This document shows, one piece after another, positions 13,289-28,000 of a stretch of 64,000 bases of DNA (its first letter is position 1; every line of letters begins with the position of its first letter). The stretch is from assembly GCF_000247815.1 (NCBI RefSeq), contig NC_021681.1:19112495-19176494 (forward strand). Reading direction: 5' to 3'. Under the pieces are notes generated by a model that saw nothing but the letters and a program-made list of their open reading frames with translations, made no database searches and was not told the DNA's origin. The translations under genes were made by a program, and so were the position numbers. The DNA comes from Ficedula albicollis (taxonomy: Eukaryota > Chordata > Aves > Passeriformes > Muscicapidae).

Positions 13289-13314
13289 AATAATTGATTG
13301 CATGATCAATTATT
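13289..13314. repeat. Perfect AT-rich hairpin (10-bp stem, 6-nt loop)
   Basis: The arms AATAATTGAT (13289-13298) and ATCAATTATT (13305-13314) pair perfectly around the loop TGCATG. The arms contain ATTGAT/ATCAAT and AATTATT cores that homeodomain proteins often bind. Such palindromes also arise by chance in AT-rich DNA. Confidence 0.7.
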
Positions 13315-16300
13315 GGATAGCAAAATCTGTGGTGGTTTGCTGGTTGACAGCATGAAAATTAGTTCTATTACTGTCAGGTCTTATAACCTGCAAAATGATA
13401 TACAGAACACTTCATTGAGAGATTTTGCATCATATATAGCTTATTTATCCTACAAGTGTCTTACACAGAATTTAGAGACCTGGATAAAGGCTGGGTCTAT
13501 TAGTAAAATATGTGCATAAAGAGAATTATCTTAAGGGTTTGACCTATCCTCTTGGCAAAATTCTAATCCCCAAAAAGCCCAAGTTCCCACAGAACAGCTC
13601 TCCACCTGGGATCAAAGATCACGTTTGGGTTCAGTAAAACTCTTCAGGAAAACCATATGGAAAAAAGGAGCACCTTTTAATAAAAGGCTGAAAGAGGTGA
13701 AAATCAATTTCAGAAGCAAAATTTTTCATTCTTTAGGTCTAGTAAAAAAACGCAATAATGGGAAAATTCCTCAAGAGAGAAAAGCATTCAGTACACTCAG
13801 CTACAAAATTCCATGACTCCTATGATGGAGTAGACTTGTCTGAACAGAATAAAACACGGATGGACTATTTCTGAAAAGTTTCCAACACTGGAACCATGAA
13901 GTGCAAGTGTTAGGATTCATGCAAGGAGCCAGCCAACTGTTGAAAACGCAGAGCTAAACAAATGAGCAGGGTGCAGAGTAACTGCACTCCTGAGTAGAGC
14001 AAGATCTGACCATTCCTTGGTCACATACCAGCCAAGGCTCAATAAGCACCAATACTTTGGATACACATAAGAGGATCAATAATTACAATAGGGTGAGAAT
14101 CAGTGAAACCAAGTCATAGTTTTGCAAACTGCTCCAAAGACAAGGAATACATCTAAAACAATTCCTAGAGTCAGACCACTCTCAGAGTAGAAAGACTGGG
14201 AGTTTTGGCTAGAAAAAAAAATTAATCCTGGTACCAAAAAGACAATTAAAAAATCTTCTGCTCTGTCTTCATCAGTCCTTGGGCTATTTCCTCCACTCCA
14301 GCACACCTCTCCAAGGAGAGGCCAAGGTCCACCAACAAACCCATGGTTGGGAAACACTTCCTGGGAAAAAGAAAGGATTCAGCAAAAAGCAAGCTGAACC
14401 ATGCCCTTCTATACAGCTTCACTGACAAATCCGCCAGCTGCTGCAAACAGTTACATGTGGGGTAGGTAAACTCTCCAATTTCACTTACTTTTCCTCTACC
14501 GAGTCAGCAGCCAAATGCCCTTGGCTGTATCACACACCTGAATGAGAGCAGTGTGGCAACTCCACTGCAACATCACCTGGCTTTTCCTCTCCTCATACTC
14601 AGGAATTTCACCTACAGCAGGCAGAAAACTCTGCTTCCTGGGCTGCCTGCAGCCTGCATTTTCCAGCTCCTAAGGACCATCTCATGGTCTCCTGCACGGA
14701 AATTGGATGTTGCTAAACAGAAGGAAATTTCATTCTGCCCCATCAGTTTGGATCACCGTTTTCCTTTTCTGGTCAGGACTTTTTCCTGCTATTCCAGTGG
14801 AGTCAACTTTCCCCTCAGTTTTGAAGTCTCAAAATACTTCAATTCAGATTTCAAATTAGCAACCAAGTACTCTCTGTAATGACCTGCACCATCTGTAGGA
14901 CAAAAAAGAGCAGCCTGCATGCTTTTGTGACACATGAAAACTGTCTGGGAAAATCAATTGCTTAAAAATGATTTATAAACAATAAAATGATTAAAATGAT
15001 TAAAATGAAGTTACATATACTTTTCTTAATGCATTAATTTTAATTAGTTATCTACAAAAGTAGACTTGAATTTGGACAAAATACTTCTGGCACTTATTTC
15101 ACACATGTAAATAGGTGTTGTTTAACTTCTATTTTACAACAGAATAAAATAAAAATCATTCCTTCAAAAAAAGATGTTTTCTTTAAGAACACATATCCCA
15201 GGTCTACATGGGATTTCTATTCATAAATATGCCTCCTTAGACCAAAGATCAAAAATTAGTGATGGTCCACAACATGCAGAGCTTTAAAAAATGTCACATT
15301 CTTTCATTTTCAGCATAAGAAATGGGCAACTTGTTCAGGGCAAATACTTGTTTGAACTGAGGATTTTATTATTAATCTCTGAAGACTGCTGAATTTAGGG
15401 TCACAGTAAGGGTTGATTAGGTACAAGGTGCACAAAGCTCTCCTCTGTCAATGCTATTGAATGAAGCAAGTAATTTAGATTCAGAATTGGTCTTGGATTG
15501 AAGCTCACTCCATTACCGACCATTTTCAATTTCAGCTATACAATAAACATCAAGCTCAGCAAGGAAATTAGTACATTTGGTAATGTATTGGGAGAGATGG
15601 GTGGGTCTCTGACAAGATGACACTTATCACCAAAGCTTCAGTTAATGAAACCCTTGAGTGGTTTCTGCGTTTGACATATTTTGACATTTTTTGAAATCAC
15701 ATCCAGCAGGTTTTTTTTACCCCACAATGTTGTTCTTTATGAGAAAAAAAAATTCTATCTGTCTTTAAAATGAGTACTGAGTACTGCAATATTATTGGAA
15801 AAAAATTAAAGAGACTGCATTGAAGACAGGGGGGAAGAGAATCTGACTTTCTTGAAATGCAGAAAGTAGAGCAGAATGCACAGTGTTTAAACTGTGGAGG
15901 AGATGCCAACGCTAACACATTTTCAGAAGAGAGCTTAGATTTCAACAGGCACATTTGCCTTTAGTCTGTTTGCTCAGAAAATGCCATAAACTGTAACAGG
16001 AAATCTGTTCATAGTGTGACTGCAGAAAATGTTTAAACTTAATTTGTTCACTGCTGTTTTTAACTTAGCTACACAAAAATTACCATAAAACACTATAGTA
16101 GATTTATCATTAATGGGATTAAAATGATAATTTTTAGTATAACCTGAACAAGCAAAAGAAGTTTTTCTGGGTTACTTTCACAATAGAATCGGTTTATTTT
16201 TGTAGTGTTGTGTTCTTAATTTTTATTTGTTTGAAATAATGAGAACAAAGAACAAGATAATTAATTATAAATCGTGAGCAAACTTACTGTACAAAAGACA

Positions 16301-19300
16301 CCAAAATAAGTGAAAAAATGAAAGCAAATTAGGAGACAGAAAGGGAGAATGAACAATTGCTGGCCTAAAAGTAGCTCTCTTGAGTTGATGACCCAAAAAC
16401 ACCACAATAGCTCTCAGATCACTTTAAATGCTGCTTTGTAGCAATGTGGCACCTACAATGTATGACTAGAATTAAAAAGGGTCAGAAGAGACAGAAGACT
16501 TAGAGATCACTAATTCTGAGCGGTTTGATATTTACTCTTTAGCTTTTCTGAAAGCCGAGGGAAATTATTACGGATTCATATATTTCAATCTCACACAGCT
16601 CTATTATTGTTCATTTTTTCATTCAGAGCTGAGAGAACAATTAAAACAAAAAATACAAAGCAATTTAAACAGGGACATTCCTGAACTCTACTAGACCTAC
16701 AAGGCAACACTTAGAGCTCCAGTTCCTATCCGGGTGGTCCCTCCCAAAGACTTTTTTCCAACACAAGTGGGAGGTCACCTTGAAGATTTCAGGGACAGGG
16801 ATTGCATTGTACAGGATACATACTCCTGAAGAGTTGCATTGTGTTGCAATGCAATTTTTATTTAAAACCCTGCCCTCTCCATGACTCTGCTCTAAGCATT
16901 TCCCTTGCCTCCCTCAGTCAAAGTTTAAGGTGGCAGAGCAAGTACCATGTGTATTTGTGCCCTCTTGAAAACCTAAGGCAGGGAAAATAGAAGAAGATAT
17001 CTTCTGAACCAAAGAAATCCTGTATCACAAAGGAGTTAATGATTATTTCTCTAGCTTTAGAGGATTTGTTTTGCTTTGTTTTGTTTAAACTGGAATCGTT
17101 TCCCACAACACTGTGACCAAAATCTGCCATATCCTACTGCGCCTTTGGATCTTGCTGACCTTGTTTTCAGCTTACACTTCAAGATGAGCTCAAGCTACTC
17201 AGGCTGCAAAATATCAGTATTGTTAATATTTAAGGCTCAGCAGCACCCAGAGATGCACTGTTCCAAGCCCAGTAATAAATAGCTCAGATTATTCTGGGAT
17301 TCCAGAAAGTTCACTTGCACATAGACTATGTGCTCTACCCAAGATGTGTGATGTGTAAAAAGCCAGGAGGAATCCCAATGACAATTCAAGTAGTCCCAGG
17401 TCTGCATTTCAGCTTTGGGGACATTTACACATAGATTCTGTAACTTGACCCACTATTTTCGGACAATAGAGTTTTGAAAAAAAGTTAGACTTCATGTGTT
17501 TGGGCTGTTTTGTCTTATCTATGTTCAAATAATCAGAATAAGAAGAATTCACAATTTTACTGTGCACTTGGAAAAAATAGAACTGAATAAATAGTTCACA
17601 CATCATCCTGCAATCTCAAAGCAGGAGTGCTTGCTCCACACATTTTATTCTAGAAAGTTTTAAAAATTAGATTTAATCTTTCAAATCACTGGGAATATGA
17701 TCCCAGCAAACAGAAGAGCTTAACTACTGTACCACACAATGTGATGTGTAATTATTTTCTGACAGTATTTACCAGAAATCTGGGTAGTTTTCATACTTTT
17801 AACTCGTAGAAAACATTTAGCCTGTTCCAGTAATAAAGATACCTGTCAGTATATTACAGATGGGAATTCACATACTGAATAATCTTAACTTGTTCAGTCA
17901 TGCAAGTTTTCATACTAGAAAATTTATTTTTACAGCCTCAGTTATAAAATGCTTTTTGATCCTGCTAAGACTTAATACAAACTGCAGTGACTATATCAGA
18001 AATAAGATCAAACTAAGCAAGTTAATTCCCTGCTTTATTACATTTTTTTCTGTTAATACAGAGCCAAGTCACCAATTTTTATTTAGTAAGTACTTAATCT
18101 TAAGTCAAGATCTTTCATTATTATTGCCCAAGTAACAGATGGTTTGGTCACAAAACAAGATGGTTATTCAGGAGAATCAAATCAGTAGCAGCCTGTCACA
18201 CCACCTTCTATTCTCTGTGCATTTGCAGGCACTGGACTGGCTGAGCCTACACTCACTTGCTCCTGACTTACAAAACTGAAGACTCCAGATGTGGCTGCCT
18301 GGAGCTGACAGGTGCTGGGAATACCCCTTCTCATTCCACTGCAGAAAGTTGATAATACTGAAGGTGTTTTCCTTCATTTCCTCTTTCCTTTTACCTAAAG
18401 TCATTTCTTTGGCATATCTTCAACTGTGATGGGTTTCTGACAGATTATCTTAAGCCATGCAACCCATCTCTATGCAAGGAGAACTTTTGGACTCCCTCAC
18501 ACCTCTCTGCTGGAGATCTCCTGGCCTTTCACCTCACTCAGTAACTGATTATGCATCTGGCACAGGTTCCTCCCTAATTGTCCTTCACAGCATGAACTAC
18601 TGTCCTATTCTGCCTCTCTCTGCAGCTTATCTCTTCCCACTATTAAAGAGCATGCAAGTGTAGGCAGGACTAGACAATTATTTCCTCATTTTCTCCTTTT
18701 CTTATGGGAAAAAAAAAAAAAAGGAAATTTTAATTGAAAAACTGAAGGAAGAAAATAACTGACAGCTTTTAAACAATTTTTCCTAGAATTTTGATATTTT
18801 CTGCACTATATTTCATTTTGGTGAGAATCTAGTTTTCTGTTTGGGCAGGTCATGAAATCAACCAGGTATTGTCACATTTATAACCTACTACAACTCTCTG
18901 TACTTTTCCCACTCTTCTTCTGCATGGCTTTTTTAAATAGATGCAGAAATAAAGTTTACTAGAGTACCTAATGGGCTTTTTAAGTTCAAAACAGGTAGCC
19001 TGCTGGAGTCCCAGGCTTTGTTCCTTTTGACCTGTTATGCTGAGATTAACAAATCTGTGACCCATAAAACAAGGTTGCTTGAACCCAGATAGAGGAAACC
19101 AATTGCAACCTCTTCTTTCAGTCCCTGGAGAAAAGACTCTACGTGGAAGACAGCCAAAGGTCCACTGAGCAACAAAATGGTAAAAGAAAACGTATTACTA
19201 GGTTTTGACATTCCTTATCTTTCTTTTCTGTTAGAAGCAGGTAAAGAAGCAAACCCTCGTTAAATACAACTTTACATGGGTATATATAAAAAACAAGATG

Positions 19301-20000
19301 TAAAAAGCATTCGGGCAAAATGTTTTGTTAACTTAGGTTCTGATCGCCACCAGGAGACAATAAATAAAATATTCTATTTTATTTTCAGGGATTTTCTTCC
19401 CTATTATTTCCCTTTTCAGCCTTGTTCACTGTAAGAAACTGATGGCATAAGAGGTCCAGGTGAAGTAAGGGCTGGGAGCCTGCAAGAAAATATTGAGAGA
19501 ATCAGGAAGAGCAGGCAAAAGTTCAGGAGAGCCTCCTGGAGGTGCCTCCAACCTCCCACATGACAGACACAGATGTCTGAGGTATTGTCATTAAGCCACT
19601 GACAATTAGCAAAACTGTGAGGCAGCTGACAGTATGACCATCTTTGATAATATGCGATAATTGACAATATAACAGCTTCCTATAGGTTTATGAACAAGTA
19701 GATTTCCTTTTCAGATTTTTATGTGTTTTCTTGATGGATGTGAATTTTACAACTCAAAAAAGCAATTAGGCTCCTTCCAATCACCCATTGACAGAATCTA
19801 TCCCTTTTCACCACAACACCTCTTCAGTACCATTAAAAGCACTGAAACCCACAGGGTTATAAACAATGCACTACAAGGGTCTTCCATAAATCAATGTAAA
19901 AACTAAAATCCAATTCAGGATTCCCCAGCATTTGCACGAGGTACCTATAGCACATATAAAACTCTGAACAATATCTAAGCTAACTGAAAACATAGAGATC

Positions 20001-20004
<4 letters not shown>
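13315..20004. other. Noncoding stretch, no gene supported
   Basis: Only short open frames are present. 14260-14800 is somewhat richer in G and C than its surroundings and carries overlapping frames on both strands, but nothing I recognise. A nine-base unit ending in GATT repeats three times at 14983-15008. There is a run of 14 A at 18709-18722. No mobile element or RNA gene was recognised. Confidence 0.55.
14983..15008. repeat. Short tandem repeat, AAAATGATT unit
   Basis: The 9-bp unit AAAATGATT occurs in nearly three perfect consecutive copies. It lies in AT-rich noncoding DNA and is most simply a slippage product. Confidence 0.8.

Positions 20005-20042
<38 letters not shown>
20005..20042. 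repeat. (AT)19 microsatellite
   Basis: Thirty-eight bases of perfect AT dinucleotide repeat, flanked by TTTC and TCAT. It is the longest dinucleotide array in the window, self-complementary, and likely to vary in length between individuals. Confidence 0.97.
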
Positions 20043-20045
<3 letters not shown>

Positions 20046-23000
20046 TATTTTGTTGTTAGTGAAAAAAACAGAAGTTTTTTATCGACTCTGAAACCTTGTT
20101 CTTCTCAAAAACAACTGTGCAAAGAATAATGAGCAGATGACTCCTTTGAAAGACAGTGTCCTTAGTTCAACTGCATAGACTTGGTGTCCACTGAATTTCA
20201 CAGTACTCAAAGGTTTACTATAAAAGCTTTTCTCAGAAATAAGTTCAAGGTTGCCTTTTTCTCCCTACTTTAAACCATTCTTCTAACTCCAACTGGTATC
20301 TCTAATATCTCTTAATGCCTCCCCTTTGACACCTCCCCAAATGCATCATTTTTCTCAATCACTCTAATGAAAGACTTTTGACACCCTCATTCTCTCTCTG
20401 TTCATGATTCTACTTTGACTATAAGTTCTTCAGGTCAGGGTCTATCTTTTTCTTCTGTATTTGTACGTTATAATAAAAAGTGTCTGGACTAATAGCTAGA
20501 GCTTCAGACACCAATATAATAAAAATACTAATAATTCTTGTAGCAGGTTTCAGGTTCCTGATTATGAAGTTTTAGCTTTTAGTAGCCATTGTGAGCTTTC
20601 TGATCACCCTGACACTTCTTACCACTGTCCCAAAAACATCTATTTAGAGAGACTACAGCCTAAGAGAATGTGTTAGTGAAGCTGGGACTTGCATTTTTCT
20701 CATGGGTTAGAAAGTGAAGATTACCTGCTTTGGTGATTTAGTTTCTATTTTATAGGTATGTCTGATGATGTGACAATCAGGGTGGCAGAATTAGAGTAAA
20801 GGAAGACAGAAATATAGGCAGTCATTTTGCTGTTTAGAAGAATCACTAACTTAAACATTGGAATAACACGTGATTGGGGGCTGGCACATTCTACTGTATG
20901 TTTGACTAGAAACAAAATGGGATGGTAATGCTATTCAAACATTTAGAAAGGTTTAAAAAAAGTGAATTTCCATGGCCTCCATGTAAAAAAATAGAGGTGA
21001 TATTGTGTACAGCAAAATATATATAAAAGCTCACTTAAACAGAAAATTGCTTTCACTAGTCAATCCCTGTTCCAAATTGAATGTGGTCTACAAGTAAGAA
21101 AGGAAATGTTTCAGTTAGATAGAAATAGTTCCTTATTTGAATGATTTTCAAAAATCTTTAATGAGAAAAGTATTGTGTGAAATTCTTCACATAGAACCAA
21201 AGCGAAGAGAGATACTCTTACACCTAAAATAACCTTGAATTGGCATCTCCTCATGCATCAGTATATGAGCTGCTTTTCAGAAATCTGGAAAAAAACCAGG
21301 AGGAAGCAAAATCCATCCTATACTGAACACCCAGTAGAATAAATGATGCGACTTAATGATCAGAACTAAGTGGAGAGAAAGGCCAGAACACATTATGGAA
21401 GGGAAGGCTCTGAAAACAACCAGGCCAATGCTCACTTGCATTTTAACCCTGGTGAGTGAGACTTGTGTCCAGTTAAAACATCATCTTCATCCAAGTATTT
21501 ATTTCATTCAGCCTCACACAAGTAAAAAATGTGGCTATGATTGATATGCACTAAATCAGTCTCCTCAGTATAAATGATCCCCTCCAAACTATTGTTTGAA
21601 GTATCACTTCCAAGTTTTCTGAAATTTTTCTTCATGTTCAGAAAAAAAAATAAATCAATGTTTCAATATGTTTCAATGTTCAATCAACTTCTTTCCACTA
21701 AATTCTTTATACTCATACTTATTATAGTACACACACAAATGTATATACACACAGTAACCTGGGTTTTCTAAGGAAAGAACACATCATTCATTGCACCAGC
21801 TGAGTACAAAACTAGAAAATGATGGAGAAAGGTGAAAAAAAAACCAACACAACAACAAGAAAGGAAACATTTTTTTCCTATTTTTAACTGAACTGTTAAA
21901 CAACACACTGAAACCACAACTCTGTGTACATACATCACTGACTTAACCTTGCTGTTAGAATCTCATCCTTCACAGTTTGTAGCTTTTTATTAAAGTTAAC
22001 AATATAACCATTATACATGGGTTGTTTGCTTTTAGCAGAAAGAAAAACGTGCTTGTGTTTAATTAGGTTTGACTGTAAATGGTTGCAAGTAGACTGTGAA
22101 GTGCTCATTGTGGAGGGTGTGATGGAGGAACATGGCAGTCCCACTTCTGCTGCTGTTATTGTTTGTCTGGAGACACCTTTCCGCAAGACTAAGTTCAACA
22201 TGACAGGGTGTCTGTCTGCACTGTGACATCTGTATCACTGCAACAGGGAAAACCCCAGAAATTCATTCAAAAATGAAACCTTAAAACATGCAGAACAGCA
22301 AGGAATACAGACGTATTTTTTTAGAAAATTCTCTTGCTTTTCTCCGTGTTTCTGTAGAATGCTATAATTGTATCCAAATTTTTTTTCAGCAATTCAGTAA
22401 TTTTCATCCTCTCTTCAATACTCATTTCATGAGCTGGACAAAAAACTTATTTTCAAGCTTGCTGGAAATGCAATTTTTTTCACTATTTTTAGATTATTAT
22501 GAAAAATGAAATTTTAATATTTGATTGAATATCATAAATTTTGCTTCAAATCTGATATTCTGCAACTGTGTTCAAATTTAAGAGATAATGCAGTAATTTC
22601 AAATAAAAATAATAAATATTTTCATATGCATTTTAAAAATATTTCAGTCTTTTTAATGAGCAAATACCTCATTGAATTAGATAAATCTCAAAGAATATCT
22701 AAGTTGAACTGAAACTGCTGCCCTTTTTTCAATTTTAACTCATCTCTCTCGATTTGGTACTTTTCCTTTCAGGGCAATGCCAGTACTATATTACTTATTT
22801 CGATGCTCTTGTGCTACAGTAAACAACTAGAAGATGTTCAAGGTATGACCATGGAGACAATAAATTTTCTTTACATTACTAAAGGCCTATTCCAGCCCCC
22901 ATGAGATCAAATCTCTTGGTAGCCTTTGCCACTGGCACACATTCACTGCGGTGCTGTAACTCTTAGCTGTCTGTGGCATCTTGAGTGACAGATGTGAAGC

Positions 23001-24839
23001 TAGCTTAAGTATGGTTCATAAATTTGACATAAATATATTTTCATAACCAGAGATTTTTAGGAAAACATTAAATGATGAAACTGAAGGACACATGGATGCA
23101 AAATAGGTGTCAAAATAAAAACGGGTTCAGTGATCCACACGAGGAGAAATTTGTTTTAAATTTCAAAGTCCTCATTAAAGCTCTACAAAAATCTTAGAAT
23201 ACAGAACCCAGTAATCTTTATGACTTAAATAAGGAATAAAAATCCATTTCCCTGAGTTAAGTCAAAGTGTCCATTTATAGATGATTGTGCCTGTGCTTCA
23301 GGCTTCTCCTTCATAACCAAATCAAAAACAATTTTTGGTATTGTATTTCCCTTGATATGGAGAAGACTCAAAAATTATTTTGTGTCTATTTCCTTCCTCT
23401 AGAAAATGTCCAGAAAGATTTTATTTCAACATTCAAATAAACCATAAAACATTTTTGCTGTGAGCAGAAACCAATTGAGCAATAGTTCTTAACTAGCTGA
23501 AGTTTTATAAGCTTGAAGCACATGAAAGCAAGGAGCTATAAAAGCAACTTGCAAACCTTAAATTCTTAACTATCATTTATAGGGTTCATTAGAGTTAAGA
23601 GTCAGTTTTATTCCATTGTTCTGCTAAAGAATGGAATAACCTTCTATAAAGGGTTATATGAGATCAGTAGTGAAAGGATTTGAGATATGAGTAGAAATTA
23701 GTGGGAAATCTCTTCAATCAGATAATTTCACAAAAATATGAAATATATAGAATTTATTTAAGAATCAACAAGCCCCACTTGTCTGTGAATGTTGCTCTCA
23801 AATAACCTTAATGAATTAGAATAAATGAGAAACAGTGAGAATCAACTGAGTGAGAATAAACCTACATATTTGAGATTTGTCCCCTTCCTTACATTTATCA
23901 TATTTTGTTTACTTGGTGTATTTTAAAAGAGGCATTATCTAGTAAAAAATTGTTGCTTCTCTACTTTAGATATACTTCAGTTGTCATTCTGAAATTAAAT
24001 TAGGGCATATAAAGAAGTAACAGACTTCAAGAACTACATTGTAATTGTAAATATTCACTCCATCTTGATGCTAATAAATCATTCACAACAGTCTTTAACC
24101 AGTAGTTAAAATGTCTCCCACTGATGAAGGGATATAAGTCTATAAACAGGTGACCTAACTTAAGAACTAAGGGGTGCATTTTTACTTTTATATATGAATA
24201 TCTTTTAAATTTAAAATTTAAATTTTTAAGACTTGTTTGATTTTTCTTTAATAAACAATATGATAAATCAGAAGCAAATTTATTAGAATTTCTGGTCCAT
24301 TTATAATCAAAATATAATTATTTACATTTTAAATGACAGGTTAATTAATGAATGATCCATGTAAAATCTAATATGTTTAAAGGTTCAAGTTTTTAAGGTA
24401 GAACATGCCATGTTTATCACATAATTCCAAAATTCTATAATATTGACTTTTTTTACAAGGAGTATTTGTGAAAGAGATGCTTGCTGATCTGATAAAATAA
24501 ATTACTCTAGCTCAAAATAAGTGAAAAAAGTTACACTCACATCTGTTTTCACATTCTAAATTTTGAAAAATGGAAACAACATACCATTGTAAAAGATAGA
24601 ATTTCTTCCTTCAGTCTTTCAGAGAATATAGCAACTGGAATCTAACTTGTGATTTCTTTGTAATTACAAATAATTCCATTTTTAGACTAAAATACAGAAA
24701 AATAATGCCTATGAAATCATAATTGCTAAACGTCTGCTTACGTTATGCAATGTAGAAATAAACAAACCAGTATTTTGAACAGGTGGACCTTTAAAAAAGA
24801 TTCCTAATTATTCTTATACTGTTAAAATTATTTCAATTT
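20043..24839. other. Noncoding AT-rich stretch, no gene supported
   Basis: No open frame longer than about 90 codons and no recognised repeat family is present. A near-palindromic AT string lies at about 24207-24231. The rest reads as unremarkable intergenic or intronic sequence. Confidence 0.6.
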
Positions 24840-25080
24840 TGCATCTCAGCAGATACACATTTGTACATCAGAAGCAGGTGTTCATCAAAGAGATGGTAAA
24901 GAGATACTGCAGCCTAGGCTCGAAACCCCGCCTGCATGGTGCGGTGAGAGATAAATGAGAAAAATCCTGCAAAACATCTCTCTACACTTCAGAAGGAGAT
25001 TACACCTTTTTAAAAAGGCAAAACATGCAGTTCAATTACTTATTGTCTTGGCATGTGGTTGTGATGAAAGAAAGAGTCTC
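24840..25080. promoter_or_regulatory. Candidate conserved noncoding element
   Basis: The core at about 24912-24950 contains three CpGs in a short GC-rich patch (GGCTCGAAACCCCGCC, then GGTGCGGTGAG) inside very AT-rich DNA. CpG decays fast in neutral methylated DNA, so its retention here hints at constraint. The GCTCGAAACC string slightly resembles a tRNA B box, but I could not fold a cloverleaf around it. Enhancer-like DNA is the best guess, judged by eye only. Confidence 0.2.
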
Positions 25081-28000
25081 AAACATCAATAGAGCTAAAC
25101 TAACTTCCCAGATGGGCTTCAGAAGAGGGGACCCTTCTGCAATCCACCTGCACATAAAGCTACTTTCTTCTATTTGAAATAAAATCCATGTTTTCCAACC
25201 CCTCTGCTCAAATCATCCCTTTATCTTACATGGCTGTTTGATATGCACCTCCTTGTCTTTACACTTACCTAAAAGAAAGAGGAAAATCTTGTAGAAATAA
25301 AAAGTTATTGTCCATGGGAACACTTCAATGAATACCCCATCTATTTAGATTCTAAGCCTCAGTGTAATATTTATTGTAAATATATTTTTCATTTAACATA
25401 AAAGATAAAACACTTTACGTTTATCACTGGAAATAACCAATAACAAATGTAAGAGGCAGGTTGTTTGAATTCATCAAACAACCACATACTCGTGTTTTAA
25501 TATTTGACCAGACTATGCTTCGTAAATACCTGCAGTAGAACTACTCCTGGGACCCTGAAAAATCCAAATTACTGCACTAAATAAAACAAAATTATTTACT
25601 AATGTGTTCAACAGGTGTAATCTGAGATATGGTGTGCACTGGTGCAGGTACCACAAGGGAAATGCATGCATGAAACCAAACAAATTACCAGAAGCTCTAA
25701 AAGCTTCATGGACAGAAATTCATCCCTAACCTTAGCAACTTTTTTGATAATTTATGGTAGAGATGATGACATGAGAGATGGGAAACAGAATTCCTCTTCC
25801 TGTTGTCCTAGAGTCTGAATCTGCTACTCTAGCTGCTTTTATTGAGTATGGAACACTTCAGACATTGTTCAAAGCATGTTCAAAGCCCTCAGTTAGATGA
25901 ATGTGGAACAGCAGGAAAACCTTCTTTTGAAAAGAACCAGGAAGAAAATTACACTTGTTTAAATTAACATTTCTTTGTGAACTTTCAGCTTCAATACAGA
26001 AGTTCTGGAGCAAAGTTCAATATGAGCACCAGGATCCTGCAACTGCAAGTTGAGCTCGTATATTACTATTACAGGTCACCACCAAGAAGGGAAAAAAGAA
26101 ACCTTCTTAAAGAAGAGGCTAAAATTAAAGCAATTTTTTCTGCAATTTGTTATTGGTTACTTGCTATACAGTGCTTTATGCATTGTCAGAAGTGACCAGA
26201 GGGTACCAGATCTTCACAATTTGAAGTGGGCTCTGTAAGTGAAATGACAGACACGGGTTAGGTCAGATCACCTCATTTTTGTATACAGAGACTATTGCTG
26301 TTGTTGACACGCTAAACAGAAAGAAACCAGTTGGAATTTTACATTTCATACTAGATTGTCCTGAAAACATGAACAGTATTGAGGGGTAAAACAAAGAAAA
26401 GCAGTGCTTTCCACTGTATACATAATTATTATAATATAGCTTCCTCCCCCCCACACTCTAATGCAGGTACCAGGAATGCTTTACCCTCCAATTTTGAGCT
26501 TATCTGCACGAGCTGCAGCTCTGTGTTAAAGAGGAGGTCGGCAATAATCAATGAGATTCAAACCTCAAGCTCTAGACAAGATGCCAATACAGTCCTCAGT
26601 TGGGCAAAATTTGGATGCCCTTGATTTAAGCTTCCTAAGCCTCCACAGTTCCAGTTCAGGAGATTAATGTAATTCCCATAGCTCATACTCCTCAGAAGAT
26701 ATTTTATGTTTCACCATATTATTAATAGAACTCAAACTGTACAAACTGTCTTGGTTCTCTCTGTTTCAGGGAATGAAATAAACTTTTACACAATTCCCAT
26801 TAAGCAGGACTGGAGAGATGCCAACAATTTACTCCTGCTTAACAATGGAACGTATTGGTGGTAGCATTTCACAGGTGGTACATTTGTGTGCACCTACACC
26901 CAGATGATGCTCTCTGTGCTATGAGTGTAAATGGGAGTGTGAAACTTCTCCCATATTCATCTGCTCCTCAGGACAGTCTGGTTGGTTCTCCTGCACCAGT
27001 GCAGGCAGACAGGTGTTACACCCCTGCTTGTCCAGCTCCTTTCTTCCATTCTAATACTAATAAAATATATATATCTAAGTAGCTTTCCCATGATTTTTCA
27101 GCTTTTCACACTGGCATACAAAGCTGTTATGGGCAAATTTAGTTTTTTCAATTCACTTGGTAGCAATCCACATTGCCAGCCAGCACACTGAACTTTAGAC
27201 AATAGAGGGATCTTTTCCTTGCATTAAGATTGTTGGGTTGGCAGTCCACACTCCCCTTTCTTGGTGGCCATGTCTGTTTCTGACCACGAATCACAGTCTT
27301 AATAATAAGAATAAGCTGACCCTTCTACACCATAAAGTTTATAGTTTAAAAAATAAAACAAAATAAAACAACAAAATTCCTGCTTTTTAAAAAGTTAAGT
27401 AGTAATTTTAATCAGCAGAAATTATGGCAATTGTGTATTAAACATCAAACCAGAGTAACACCAGTTACAGTACCTTGTTATACTACTACTCATCTGGTAC
27501 AGGAAAAAACAAACCAACAGTGCCAAAAAGTGCTGTGCATTTTAAAAGATGAGTGTGCTAGAATACTGGATGAATATCAAGCATTTCTAACAGAGTTTGC
27601 TAATCAGTACGTTTATGTTAATAGGAAGCTGCAAACAGCCTCCCAAATATTAATCTGAAACAACCACTGTAATTGAAAATATTGTGATTAAAAGAGCTTG
27701 GCCTTGTGCTCTTCAGAAAATAACAAAGTTTTATATTAATCAATTTGAACTTTAAAATATTCCCATCTCTGCTTATGGCTGACGTGATTGAGAGTCACCC
27801 ACTTTAATAAACAAACAGACACTAAGTCTATTGGTGGAGAGATGCAGTAGCTACAGATGCTGTTACTCTGCATTATTCTCAGTGCACATGTAACTAAAAT
27901 AAACAGCAGCCAGGTTTCTTTAAAAACTCCTGATAGATGAAAATCTTCCACCTACCCAGCTTTCTAGCTCCTCACCATTTTGAGAAAAATTGCTTCTTCT

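Noticed and set aside
27431..27658. 75-codon plus-strand frame with protein-like composition
   Set aside because: No recognised domain, and no clear splice sites or promoter nearby. The length is ordinary for chance in this window.
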